Source: Guillardia theta CCMP2712 (Eukaryota > Cryptophyceae > Pyrenomonadales > Geminigeraceae). Taken from it: 27,334 nt of DNA. The position numbers and the translations under genes were made by a program. Below, piece by piece: positions 1-9,681 of the stretch. Position 1 is the first letter of the stretch; every line of letters starts with the position of its first letter. The stretch lies in the NCBI RefSeq assembly GCF_000315625.1, contig NW_005434640.1:86665-113998 (forward strand), given 5' to 3'. Below the pieces are notes generated by a model, which was given only the letters and a program-made list of their open reading frames with translations, was not told where the DNA came from and searched no databases.

Positions 1-102
1 ACCTGCTCCTACCCTGCCGTTACCCTCCCCTTGGCCCCCCTCCTTTCCTCCCTCCCTCCCTCCCTCTCTCTTCCCGTCCTCTTCCTGTTCGATCTCCCTC
101 AC

Positions 103-1345
103 CGAAACGCAGTTTCCTCCCTCTCCGCAGCCTCCTTCAACATCGCTTGCATGCTCTCAGTGAGCTGCTTGATCTCCTTGTCCTGCTCCTCTGTCAGACT
201 TCCAACATCTCCACCATCTCCCTTCACCTTCTGCCGTGTCAACTGCCTCGCGCCCTCAGCCATCTCCTCAAGACGCTGCTGCTGCTGCCTCTGCAGCTGC
301 TCCACCACCTCCGCAGGGACCATCCTGCTTGCAAGGGATGCTCGTCAAGAGGACGGGAACCAAGGGGCACATCTCATCTCTCCTCTCCTCCTGCACATTC
401 AGCCTCCTGTCCTCTCCTTTCCCCCTCCTCTTTCGTTCTTTCCTGCCTTCTGTTCCCCTTGACTCCCACTGCGCTCCTGCTACTTCGCTCCACCTTGCTC
501 CTGTCTCCTTCGTCCTCCTCTCCTCTGCCCTTACTCTTTCTCTACCTAGCTCTAGCATCCTCCTCTCCCTTCTTCCCTCGTCTTTCATCTCCCCACGACC
601 TCCTCCCTTCTGCCTCATGCATGCGGTACCTCGTGTGTGCAGGGCTGAGCGGAGGAGAGCTCTTCCCCGCAGCATCCTGCCATGCTTCGCCTTCCCCTCC
701 CTGGCATGGGCGAAGTTCCGCCTCAGGGGTCGGAGAGCCGCATGCTTGACTGTCAGACAGCTGATGGGGCGGTCGTTGAAACGACGGGGCCTCCTCGCCG
801 CCCATGGCCTTGCCGTCGAGGATGCTACCGACTATCTCCCGCGCATGCTCAGACGCCAGGGACAGCTGAGACATGATCGCTGACGCGCTGCCTCCCTCTC
901 TCGACCTGCGGCTCGTCTCCGTGCTCCGCACCATCCTCCTGGCATGCTCAACTGAGAGAGCCCCGACTTTCTCCAAGGAGGCGGCAAGAGGATCAGGAGG
1001 AGGCTTCCCCGTGGCAGCTTCATGAGGAAGTAATGAGCTCTCTCTGTTTGTGGTCTCTTCATCCTCCATCATCCTCGGAAGGAAGGGATCTCCTCCCCTC
1101 TCCCCTCTCTCCTTTCCCCTGGGCCCCTGGGCCCTCCCTGCCCTCCCTGCCCCTGCTTCTACCTCGACCCCCCCAGGGCCTCCCTCCCTACTGGCTCTTT
1201 GGTCCCTCCTTCTTCGTTCTTTGTCTTCTGCCTTTGGCCTCGCCTCTCCCCTCCCTTAGCCTCCCTGAATCCCCTCTCTGGCCCTTTCCCGCCACTCTTT
1301 CGCTCTCCCGCATGCCCGCCGCTACTGCCCGTCGCTCTCCGACAT
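103..1345 (-). CDS. Unrecognised coiled-coil protein, 5' part (runs off left edge)
   Basis: I do not recognise this gene. Three exons on the minus strand join in phase: 1326-1345, 630-1073 and 103-324. Introns are 1074-1325 (252 nt) and 325-629 (305 nt), both purine-rich in the sense direction. The start ATG at 1345 gives MSESDGQMMEDEETT. A start at 1072 without the first exon is the alternative. Exon 3 ends at a good donor (TTTCG|GTGAGG), so the gene continues left of base 1. The visible 228 residues begin with an acidic, low-complexity region. They end in a Q/E/K-rich helix (around LQRQQQQRLEEMAEGARQ and EEQDKEIKQLTESMQ) that looks like a coiled coil. No catalytic motif or membrane segment is visible. 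It is divergent from the U-box gene, with 335 bp between the two start codons. The exon joins rest on matching phases; function is unknown. Confidence 0.55.
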
Positions 1346-1680
1346 AAAGGGGTTTGAGCGGGGATGTGGTGAAAGCGCTTTTCGTACTTGAAGTAGAGCA
1401 GGAAAGCAGCTGAGACGGGGGAAGGGGAGGAGGAGAGAGGAGAGGGGAGAGCAGAGAGGAGAGAGGAGAGGGGAGAGGGGAGAGGGGAGAGGGGAGAGCA
1501 GAGAGGAGAGAGGAGAGGGAGAGCAGAGAAGGGAGGGGAGAGGGGAGAGCAGAGAGCAGAGAGCAGAGAGCAGAGAGCAGAGAGCAGAGAGCAGAGAAGG
1601 AGGGGAGAGGGGAGAGGGGAGAGCAGTGAAGAGCAAGCGCACAAGAAGGTCCTTGGGTTGAGGCCAGGGGGCAGCGATCT
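1346..1680. promoter_or_regulatory. Divergent intergenic region with purine microsatellite
   Basis: This 335-bp space lies between two divergent start codons and should hold both promoters. About 1420-1630 is almost pure A/G on the plus strand, with GGGGAGA and GAGAGCA units repeated many times. I see no TATA box or other clear core element. An antisense open reading frame here is only the translation of the repeat. Confidence 0.5.
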
Positions 1681-3398
1681 ATGGCTGAGACCAGCGCAGA
1701 GTTGCAGCTTCCCGAGGCCTGCCTGTGCCCCATTACCAGATGCGTCATGCAGGACCCCTACATGCTGGTCGACTCCGGTCACTCGTACGAGGGAGCAGCG
1801 ATCCGCAAGTGGCTGGAGCGGAACTCCAGCGACCCATGCACGAACACCGAGGTGGGCAGCGAAGCAAACATGGTGCCGAACCATACTCTGAGGAGGCTCC
1901 TTGCGGACCTGCAAGATAGGATGCAGATGCAGAACTGGCTTCTCAGGAGAGAGGCGCAGGGAGCAGAAGGGTTGGTGATGGCAGATGCCCTCAAGAAGAC
2001 GGAGAGGAAGGGAAGGAGGAGTAGAAGGGGAGGGGACAGCAGTGTCCCTTCCTTGGTGTACATCATAGTCGGTCAGATTTGCACTCTGACGACGCTGGTG
2101 CTGCACGAGGCGCTGCAGGCCCTGGCAGAGGAGACGATGAGCAGGAGAGTCGTTATCGTTCTCCTCCTGTTCCTCAACACGGCCGTGACGCTCCTAGTCG
2201 TGTGGCTGGTAAAGATCCTCGTCTTCCTCTTCCGCATCTTCCTCGATTACCATGATAGCAAGGATGCGCAGAGCTCCAACGCCATAGCAGGAAGGAAGAC
2301 TGAGGAGCTGGGAGGAGGAGAAGGAGGAAGGGTGGAGGCAACGAGGCGGCTGAGATGCTTGAGGACGATCAAGATGGAGAGCGGAGGAGGAGGCGTGCGG
2401 TCGTTGGGTGTCCGAGGAACGCGGTTGATCAGCATGGACAGCAAGTTCAACATCAGATTGTGGGACCTGCGGACTTTTTCCTGCCTGCAGGAATTGAGGG
2501 GGGCAGCGAAGAGGTGTGGGCGATGGCGACGAGGGGGTCGAAGATCTTCCATGGAAAGTTTCTTCACAGGGTCCAGCTGCTGGACGGGGAGAAGGCGATG
2601 GGAGGAGAGGAGGAAGAGGAGAGAGGGAAGGAGGGGACGGGAGGAGGAGGGGGAGAGAAGAAGAACCAGAGTGGGGGGGAGGCGGGAAAGAGGAATCTGA
2701 GCAGACCCCAACCACTGGAAGCTCGTCCGCTGCCTGTGGTGTGTGGAGGAGGGTTCTACTTTGTGTCTACAGTGGATTGCAAGGTAGCAGTGCACCTGCG
2801 CTACGAGGCTTTCAACAGGCGGATGCAAGAGCTGCAGGGCCACGGGGGGTGGGTGAGAACGATCCTCTTCCTCCGATGTGGACATGGTTTGCTCGATCTG
2901 CAAGCTGGAGGAGAAGAGGAGGTCAGGTGGAGCGCGGATGAAGAGAATGAGGATGAAGGAGGACGAGGACGAGGACGAGAAGGGGGAGGAGGAGGAGGAG
3001 TGAGAATGTTGTTCACGGGCTCGGATGATGCCACGGTGAGGACCAGCTTGAACTGTGCTGCTGACGCTGACGAATGTCAGGTCCGCGTGTGGTACTTGGA
3101 GGAGGAAGAGGAGGGGCTGGTGATGAGGGACATGTGGCAGGCAGTAAGGGACGATAGAGGAAGGTCAGTCGTGCTGAGGGGACATCGGGGAGCTGTGCTG
3201 GGGTTGGCGGCGGCGGGAAGGTATCTGCTCTCGAGCTCTTACGATGGGAGCGTCAGGGTGTGGGGGATGGCGGCGGGGTGGGAATGCTTGCAAGTGCTGG
3301 AGGGGCACCGGGGGGCAGTGAATGAGGTGATAGTGCATGAGGGGATAGTGGTGAGCGGGTCGGAGGAGAGGGAGATCAAGGTGTGGGGATGGGTGTGA
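1681..3398 (+). CDS. Membrane-anchored U-box / WD40 protein, probable E3 ubiquitin ligase
   Basis: Residues 11-79 are a clear U-box: CPITRCVMQDP, then GHSYEGAAIRKWL, then DPCTNTEV and PNHTLRRLLADL. U-boxes bind E2 enzymes and promote ubiquitin transfer. Two hydrophobic stretches follow, near residues 122-141 (VPSLVYIIVGQICTLTTLVL) and 156-187, so the protein is probably held in a membrane. From about residue 220 onward there are WD40 repeats, for example SMDSKFNIRLWDLRTFSCLQ, YLLSSSYDGSVRVWGM and VVSGSEEREIKVWGWV, interrupted by Glu/Gly-rich inserts. A 45-nt intron at 3036-3080 is in frame; removing it restores the repeat core GSDDATVRVWYL. The reading frame changes at a run of six G (2498-2503), and one extra G there gives a continuous 557-residue protein. 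The U-box and WD40 calls are strong; the ligase role and the membrane location are inferred. Confidence 0.82.
3036..3080 (+). other. 45-nt intron inside a WD40 repeat
   Basis: The donor is ACG|GTGAGG and the acceptor TGTCAG|GTCCGC, at phase 0. The length is a multiple of three, so translation reads through it, but the resulting insert would split the conserved GSDDAT-VRVW repeat core. A CTGAC branch-like motif lies just before the acceptor. Confidence 0.75.
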
Positions 3399-3423
3399 GG
3401 GAGGGAGGGGAGGAGGAGGGCAG

Positions 3424-3470
3424 AGGAAAGGAGAGCAGAGCAGAGCAGAGCAGAGCAGAGCAGAGCAGTG
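3424..3470 (+). repeat. Short AGAGC tandem array in convergent intergenic space
   Basis: About eight copies of AGAGC/GAGCA lie 30 bp past the stop codon of the U-box gene. The rest of 3399-3629 is AT-richer and separates the two convergent genes. I see no AATAAA signal there. Confidence 0.7.
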
Positions 3471-3629
3471 GAGGGGCTGGAGGTGTGTGTACGATCATTT
3501 GAATTTTATATATTTTCATGCTTGAAAGGCATGACAAAAGAAAAGAAGTTTATCTACATCTGAGCAAGAAACATCCGAGACAAGACGACACCTCATCACA
3601 TTTATACATTACACGACATCTCTTTCCCC

Positions 3630-3826
3630 TCAGTCTCGATGGAACTTCTTCAGAGGGTGTTTGACAACTGATTGTATGATCTGATGATCGAGAATCTGCC
3701 AGCAAGTGAGGGACATCTTGCAGAGGGAAGGAGCAAACTCACGAAGTGAATGAAGGGGAGGACGAAGAAGTAGAGGAAGACCCAGGTTGCGAGGATCTGG
3801 TTGAGGAACGATCAGTTCAAGAACTC

Positions 3827-3864
<38 letters not shown>

Positions 3865-6403
3865 GCGGCAGAAGCAGAAGCAGCAGCAGAAGCAGCAGCA
3901 GAAGCACTAAGAAGACATCTTGAAGTGCAAAGGGAACAACAAGGCGTGCAAGGAGGGATCTGAGACAAGAGAAGCGTCATGGAACAAGTAAACCTCTCAC
4001 CTGGATCCAACTGAACTTGGCGACCTCTATGAAGGTCGGGACGTACCAGACCTTCTGGTTGGGGATCTTGACTTTGAGCCGGATGACAAAGTTGCATTTG
4101 CTGCACCAGCTGGTCAGAACGAGACAATGAAACCAGAGACGGCAGGGCGAGAACAGGGAGGAGGGGGGAAGGGAGGTAGAGGAGGGGAGGAGGAAGGTAG
4201 ACGAGGGAGGAGGCGGCTGAAGTGAGAGCGAGGAACGTAAAGGAAGTGAGGGTGGGCAGGCAAGTCAAAGTGGAAGAGGAGAGGGAGTGGGTGGTCGCAC
4301 GACGGGGGAGGAGGGGGGCGAGAGGTGGAGGAGGGATAAGGATTGGAGTAGAAAGCTGAAAACGAGAGGACGGAGCGAGGGAGAATAGAGGACGCTTACG
4401 GGTTACATCCAACCATGGCAACATTCCAGGTCGAGACCGCTGGCTCTAGAAGGAACGTGTCGTTCCTAGCAGCAACCTGCGAGGAGGAGGACGTGGAAGA
4501 GGAGCAGTAGCAGAAGGAAGAGGAGCAGGACCAGGACCAGGACCAGGACCAGGAGGAGGACCAGGACCAGGGGGAGGAGGAGGAGGAGGAGGACCAGGAG
4601 GAGGGAGACGAAATTCAGAAATTCTCGTGAAACATTTGTGGTTGACCTTGTCGACGAGGCTCGTCATGGTGACTTCTGACGACGAGAGGGTCCTGAGATG
4701 TCAGCGTGAGAAAGCAGGTCGACGGATTAGCAGGGCAGGCAGGAAGCCGTGAAGGAGGTAGAGGAGAAGAAGGTCGGAGGGACAGGGAGGGAGGGGGTAG
4801 AGGTGAAGAGCGAGGGGCAGTGGGAGGGAGGGCAGGAGGGAAGGAAGGAAGCGGGGAAGGAGAAATAGAGAGGAGGGAAGGAGGAAGAGGAGATGAAGGA
4901 AGCGAGGTGTAGGAGCGGAGTAGAGGATTAGAGGAGGATAGGAATTGTCTTGTTCCTGACCTGTTGGTGGGGAAGAGCGGGTCCCTGGTTGTGCGAACAG
5001 ACGGGAGGACAGGAAGAGCGTTGGCGAGGCTCAGGGAAAGGCTGCCAAGAAAACGAGTTACCACTCCCACCTTCCACTTCTTCTCCCGCTCCTAATTCCC
5101 TTCTTGTCCTGCAATCCTCATTCCACTCCTTTTTGTCTGCGCAGCTCACTTTGCTTGCTTGCTCTTCCTCGTACTTGCTTCTACTTTATTCCTCCATTCT
5201 CTCCTCTCCTTCGCTTTCCCTCCCTCAACCCTCAGCCTTCACTCTCCCGTTGCAAACTTTACCCTCCATCCACATTCCCTCCCTCCCCTCCCCTTTGTTC
5301 CCCTCGAACTCTCCTTCTTCTCCCTCCCTATCCCCCTCCCCCTCTCTCCTCTCCTCTTCTCACCTCCCAGACACGAAGAGTTCTCGCCCGGCCACTCCCC
5401 CCGTGTGCGACAGCAGCACAGGAGCCTCCACGTTGAGCCTCACGCGGTTCCTCAGCATGTAACTGAACATGAAGATCCCTTCTACCCGTTGAACCTGCTC
5501 CTCCTCCACGACGGGGAACGTGGCAGAGAGTAGAAACTGGTCGGTGATACCGTCGCCGTTGATGTCTTCATGCCGAACACGAATGTCGGGATACCTGACG
5601 AGAACGGTCACGACAAGCCTGGGGAGTGACGAGTGGAAGACCAAGACAGCGAAAGAGAATGAGAGGAGGATGTCAAAGAGGAGAATGTCATTCTAGGATA
5701 CCATGAAGATGGCAACGAGGAGGAAGAGAACATGGAGGGACGAGTAAGACGAAGAGAAGACGAAGGAGATGGTCGTTAGCAGGGAACAGCATCAAAGGGC
5801 AGAGCATGGAAAAATCAAAGAAGAGATGAGGAGCTGGTGATCGAAGGACAGGGGATCGGGCTACAAGGGGCAACAAAAACAGAAGATAGCACTCGTTCTG
5901 CACGGGCAGCTCCCCGAGTTGCATTCAAGGAAAAGGCTACTAACAACTCACCTCAACACATCGTTGTTGATGAGATTGATCTGCTCAAAGGAGCTGAAGG
6001 CGGGCAAAAGTCAGCTCGAAATCCTCCTTGTCCTCCTCCTCCTCCTCCTCTTGCTCCCAGCGTCTCACACCTGTACTTGAGCTCGAAGGGTTTACCAGAC
6101 GTTGAATTGGTCCCCATCAGCTTCAGGAAGTACTGATCCCTGTAAGACACGATGGGTTGCTCCCTGTAGAAGCTCTCCTTCAACCACAATCCTGCTTGCG
6201 CTGCTCAGCAACAGGACATTTGGACTGGCTCGCCCCCCCCCCCTCCCCCCCCTCCATCCTCTCTCCTCACCGTGCGAGAAGTAGGCTATCAGAAATCCGA
6301 AGATGATCACGGACACATGCGCAAGGAACACGAACAAGGTAGCAGAGGAGAAGAACGGAGCAACAAAACGAATCTTGACGGGGTGGGTGTGAACGCAGAA
6401 CAT
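3630..6403 (-). CDS. TMEM231: TMEM231 homologue, transition-zone (MKS/B9 complex) membrane protein
   Basis: In animals TMEM231 belongs to the MKS/B9 complex at the ciliary transition zone, where it limits membrane-protein entry into cilia. Ten exons join in phase: 6271-6403, 6071-6191, 5952-5993, 5364-5594, 4961-5041, 4647-4692, 4400-4476, 4001-4109, 3743-3796 and 3630-3695. They encode 319 residues; the human protein is about 316. An N-terminal membrane helix (residues 14-40) ends in YFSHG, followed by LWLKESFYREQPIVSYRDQ, like human SHGFWLKRSSYEEQP. The RHEDINGDGITDQF motif matches the human EEDRNQDGKTD segment. The end is conserved too: WYVPTFIEVAKFSWIQ, a second helix ILATWVFLYFFVLPFIHF, then a basic tail. 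Several introns carry low-complexity purine filler. The call rests on similarity along the whole length. Confidence 0.92.
4498..4612 (-). repeat. CCAGGA/GGAGGA repeat in TMEM231 intron
   Basis: On the plus strand this part reads as repeated ACCAGG and GGAGGA units. It lies within intron 6 of TMEM231 (4477-4646). The Pro/Gly-rich open reading frame across it is a translation of the repeat, not a coding exon. Confidence 0.7.
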
Positions 6404-7011
6404 TGCTGGTTTGCTGAATTCTCAGGTTGTCTTCAAGACCTCTACAATCCCAACTTGCTGGTAGCGGATCAACACATCACTTGCACGACCTTCCTGCGCA
6501 CAAGAGATGAGAGGAGAATTGAGAAAATGGCGGGGCAGTCATCGCATGTGCCGAGAAGTTATCCTCATAGAGATCTCCTGAGCTTCTACCTTCTGACTGC
6601 TCTGTAAATCAGCCTACTTCATCTCCGTCCCTTTTCACAACCGCTGGTCAAAGTTAACTCCTTCATGCTTTCTTCTCTACGAACTTGTCTCTGCACTAAA
6701 TTACATCCTGGCCTATCCTCTTGCCTTGTTTCTTTGCCCCGTTTCTTTCTCCTCCCTTCCCCGCTTTCCCGTTTCTCCTCTCTCCTCCCTCCTCTCTCCT
6801 CCCTCCTCTCTCCTCCCTCCTCTCTCCTCGCTCTCTCTCTCCATCCTCCGCATTATTGGCCCGTCTTTCCCTCCAATTTTTTCAACCGACTACCCTACCA
6901 CCCACCATACCTCCTGACTATTCAATTTCAGATTGTACCCCCTTATATGACCGCAATGATGGGGGTACTTTGGAATCCTGGGGTAGGGTGGGAAACCCTG
7001 AAGAAGAAGAA
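6404..7011. promoter_or_regulatory. Divergent intergenic region between TMEM231 and the 16-exon glycosyltransferase
   Basis: This 608-bp space separates two divergent genes. About 6775-6835 is a TCCTCCCTCTC-type pyrimidine repeat. The part next to the glycosyltransferase holds an inverted G-rich motif at 6936-6967, described separately. I see no gene here. Confidence 0.5.
6936..6967 (+). promoter_or_regulatory. Perfect inverted repeat TACCCCC...GGGGGTA upstream of glycosyltransferase gene
   Basis: TACCCCC at 6936-6942 pairs with GGGGGTA at 6961-6967 across an 18-nt spacer that contains TTATATGA. The right arm ends 44 bp before the ATG at 7012, and a further GGGGTAG copy follows at 6980. The position fits a promoter or protein-binding site; the function is inferred. 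Confidence 0.4.
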
Positions 7012-8794
7012 ATGGCAGGGGAGGCGGCGATGAGAATGGCAATCCTATGGGCGTTTGCGATCATGACAGGGTGAAGTCTTGATGCTATCATGTTCGAATC
7101 ATCTTGAAACCTCCTCTTCCTTTCTGTGATCCCTCCGCCGATCTTCCTGCTTCTCCCCACAGTCTCGCTCACTCCTCGTCTGATGGAGAGGGTTTGTCGG
7201 ATGACGATAGGGCAGGCTATCCACAGAGAGCTGCGGGAACGAGAAGATCGACATTGCGTTTGTGTTTTATTATATCCCAGACAGGTCCATCTCGCAGATT
7301 GTGACATTTTCCTCAAGACGCCTCTGAGCATTCTAAACAGCAATACAGAACTGTCAAGATCACCATACTGGCATGATCCCGGCATGCCCGTCAAACTTAC
7401 TGCGCACTTGAGACTTTCTCATTCTCTTTTTCTACCATCAGGGTTTCGTCGAGCCCTGGAGCTGCTGGAGCAAGAACATGCCATGATTGTCCATCGTTTC
7501 AACATAGCTGACGAACAGGTCCGACCTACTCTAGAGCAGGTGAAGAAGCTCCTGCCCTTGCTCCTGACTTGACGCTCGTGTATGGAGAGCAGGAGATATC
7601 CAGAAAGCGATTCTCCTTCATCTTTGCCAAGGGCTGCTGGCACACACCTGTGGGTAAGTCAGGGTTCCCCGCTGCTCACGGGGCGTGACGGGATCCAAGA
7701 CAAGTACATGCGATCGAGGATACTGCGTTTGAAGCCCAAGTCGATGAAGGAAAAGAACAACACGATTGTCGCATGTAGTTGTTGCTGATGAGATGCCCTT
7801 GCAGGCAGGACTGTTTCCCGCGTGCTCGAGCGCTCCGCCTCCCGACGAGGTTCGCGTAGCGCGTGGGCCCAGCAACTCGGGATGACCTGAGGACAGGAGA
7901 CTGGAGAGCCGATATCACTGGTCTATGACGTCATCTACTACGACAAGTGAAAGATGAAGTTCCGTTCTCTTCCCCTCTGATCCCTCCCATCGTCAGGCTC
8001 TGGTTGAGAGGGACTTTCTCGCACCATCCACTGGCGGTGAACGACACTTGACCTGACCGTTCGTCCTGCGGTCATGTTGGTGAAGCTCTCTCAGATCCAT
8101 GCCTTCGGTGTGGATGCAGGAAAGACGTTCAGAGCCTCAGGTGGACGGCGAGGGCTCCCCTCCGGTGATGACATGCCTGCAGGGAACCAGAGGAGCGGGG
8201 GACCAAAACTCTTCGACTACGTCAGCGTTGGTATCTTCGCGCCGTGGAAGAGACATGAAAACATCCTGGTTGCTCCTCCACCCTATGGATGGAAGGATGA
8301 TTGTGATGTGACGGTCAGGACAAGAACGGCAGCAGGCTGGTAGTGGGGTATGGGTGGAGGCCGCAAGAGTCGAGCGAAGTGATCTCGGCACTGTGATCTG
8401 CAAACGAGGAAATAGATGTTGCTGCTGATGCTCTCGTGCTTGCAGATTCTCCGGGGGTGTTGCCGTCTGGCAGAATCTGCACCCATCCAAGATGTGCCTG
8501 CTCTACATGTGCTCGCTAGCCTTGCGCTGCTCTCTTCAGAGGAAGGAGCTTACCTCGCGACAGGAACACCGAGAAGCTGCTGATGGCGGCCAATGAGCTG
8601 GGAGGAGGAGAGAGAGTTATCCTAGAAGCAAGGGCTTGCGGGCTCCCTGCGCAAGTACTGCCTGCCTGGTGTGGATGGGGGAGGAGGTGAAGGCGTCAAC
8701 GCAGGATATAGAGGTCGCAGCTGACAATCACAAGATCCTTGAGTTCCTCGACGGCCCCATCTACAACGCCTCCTACTACTCCTCCCAAGTTTGA
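7012..8794 (+). CDS. GT4-like glycosyltransferase with signal peptide, 16 short exons, one in-frame TGA
   Basis: The exons are 7012-7070, 7163-7191, 7227-7300, 7341-7389, 7442-7539, 7593-7653, 7700-7767, 7805-7849, 7897-7946, 7997-8036, 8095-8140, 8183-8268, 8319-8392, 8446-8508, 8540-8654 and 8705-8794. All phases agree, giving 348 codons. The N-terminus (MAGEAAMRMAILWAFAIMTG) looks like a signal peptide or anchor. Group-1 glycosyltransferase features follow: KIDIAFVFYYIP (first Rossmann strand), FAKGCWHTPVDK, YDVIYYDKLWLRG, HHPLAIHAFGVD, FDYVSVGIFAPWKRHE, and a C-terminal donor-binding part with RNTEKLLMAANELGGGERV then ILEARACGLP. It ends ADNHKILEFLDGPIYNASYY. Most introns are 31-58 nt. 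Codon 12 of exon 4 (7374-7376) is TGA, so this may be a pseudogene, a sequence error or a mis-modelled exon. Exons 1-4 and 7-8 are less certain than 9-16. Substrate unknown. Confidence 0.72.
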
Positions 8795-9681
8795 AGCAAG
8801 TCAAGCCTCTGCTGCACCTGACATGCTCGATAGATCGCCCTAGGGGTCCGGAAGTCCCTCGGAGCTGCTAGCACGGCCGCACACAGTGACGGTAATCAGC
8901 CAGCGGTGGCGTCGTCAGGTGAGCACCTCGAGCCCTTCACTGTCAAGATTTCAGCATGAGACTGAGCCTCGGAACATTGATCGGAAGAGCCTCGAAGGGG
9001 GATAGGATACTGTATTTCCATGGCAGCCATCATGAATGAAACACACAATATACAAATATACCATGTCTTGTCACTACCGTACGGAAGCCACGCAAGTCCA
9101 ACATTACCGTAACTTAATGAGTGACACCGGGCCCCCCACACCGGGCCCCCCACCGCCCGGCCGGGCCAAGTCCGGTGATCGGAGGCTCCGTACGGGCCGG
9201 GTATCCGCCGGCCGGCCGGCCCTCGACCGCCGGAAGTTGGCCGCGGCTCGCGGCCCTCCGAGTCAGCTTTACTCAAAGTCAGCCCGTCGGAGTCGCCCGG
9301 GATCTGCCGAGGCCTCCGAACTGGGCCGTCGTAACGGTCAAGTCCGGCCCGGAAATGCCTGGCGCGTGTATGAGGGGGATGCGCGAGTTCCTGTAGTAAA
9401 CTTGTGTTGAGTGAAATATGGGCGGTAGTTGCCAGATCCGCACACTACTGGGGTAAACAAAAATCGCTAATGGGCGGAGGGAGGATGGGGTACTGACGGC
9501 AAGCCAAGCTCCTCCCCTGCGTCGATCGTTCTGGTTGGAGGGAGACAGCGAGCTTCAAGGAAGAAGCAGAACCACATACCAGGGCAAAGGCAGGGACTTG
9601 GGGAGGGACAAGACGCTGAGGCCGAGGTAGTAGCAGGAGGAACGGGAATAGCACAGCGATTTTGACGACGATTCACCAGCC
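8795..9681. other. Intergenic region with a GC-rich island
   Basis: No gene is visible. From about 9120 to 9360 the sequence becomes extremely GC-rich, with CCGGCC-type words. It opens with a 14-bp unit (ACACCGGGCCCCCC) repeated twice at 9124-9151. The flanks are AT-rich (AACTTAATGAG before, GTAAACTTGTG after). GGGGTA motifs occur at 9450 and 9487, ahead of the next gene. Confidence 0.55.
9124..9151 (+). repeat. Two tandem copies of ACACCGGGCCCCCC
   Basis: Two perfect adjacent 14-bp copies mark the left edge of the GC-rich island. Confidence 0.8.

Noticed and set aside
1159-2106. Long minus-strand open reading frame opposite the U-box gene
   Set aside because: Most of it translates the purine microsatellite as Ser/Leu/Pro repeats and the rest is antisense to the U-box domain.
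7374-7376. Selenocysteine at the in-frame TGA
   Set aside because: The family has no known selenocysteine at this place, the codon lies in a frame-damaged stretch, and I see no obvious SECIS-type element.
8896-9410. Open reading frames through the GC island on both strands
   Set aside because: GC-rich DNA has few stop codons; the proteins are Pro/Gly/Arg-rich without motifs or splice support.
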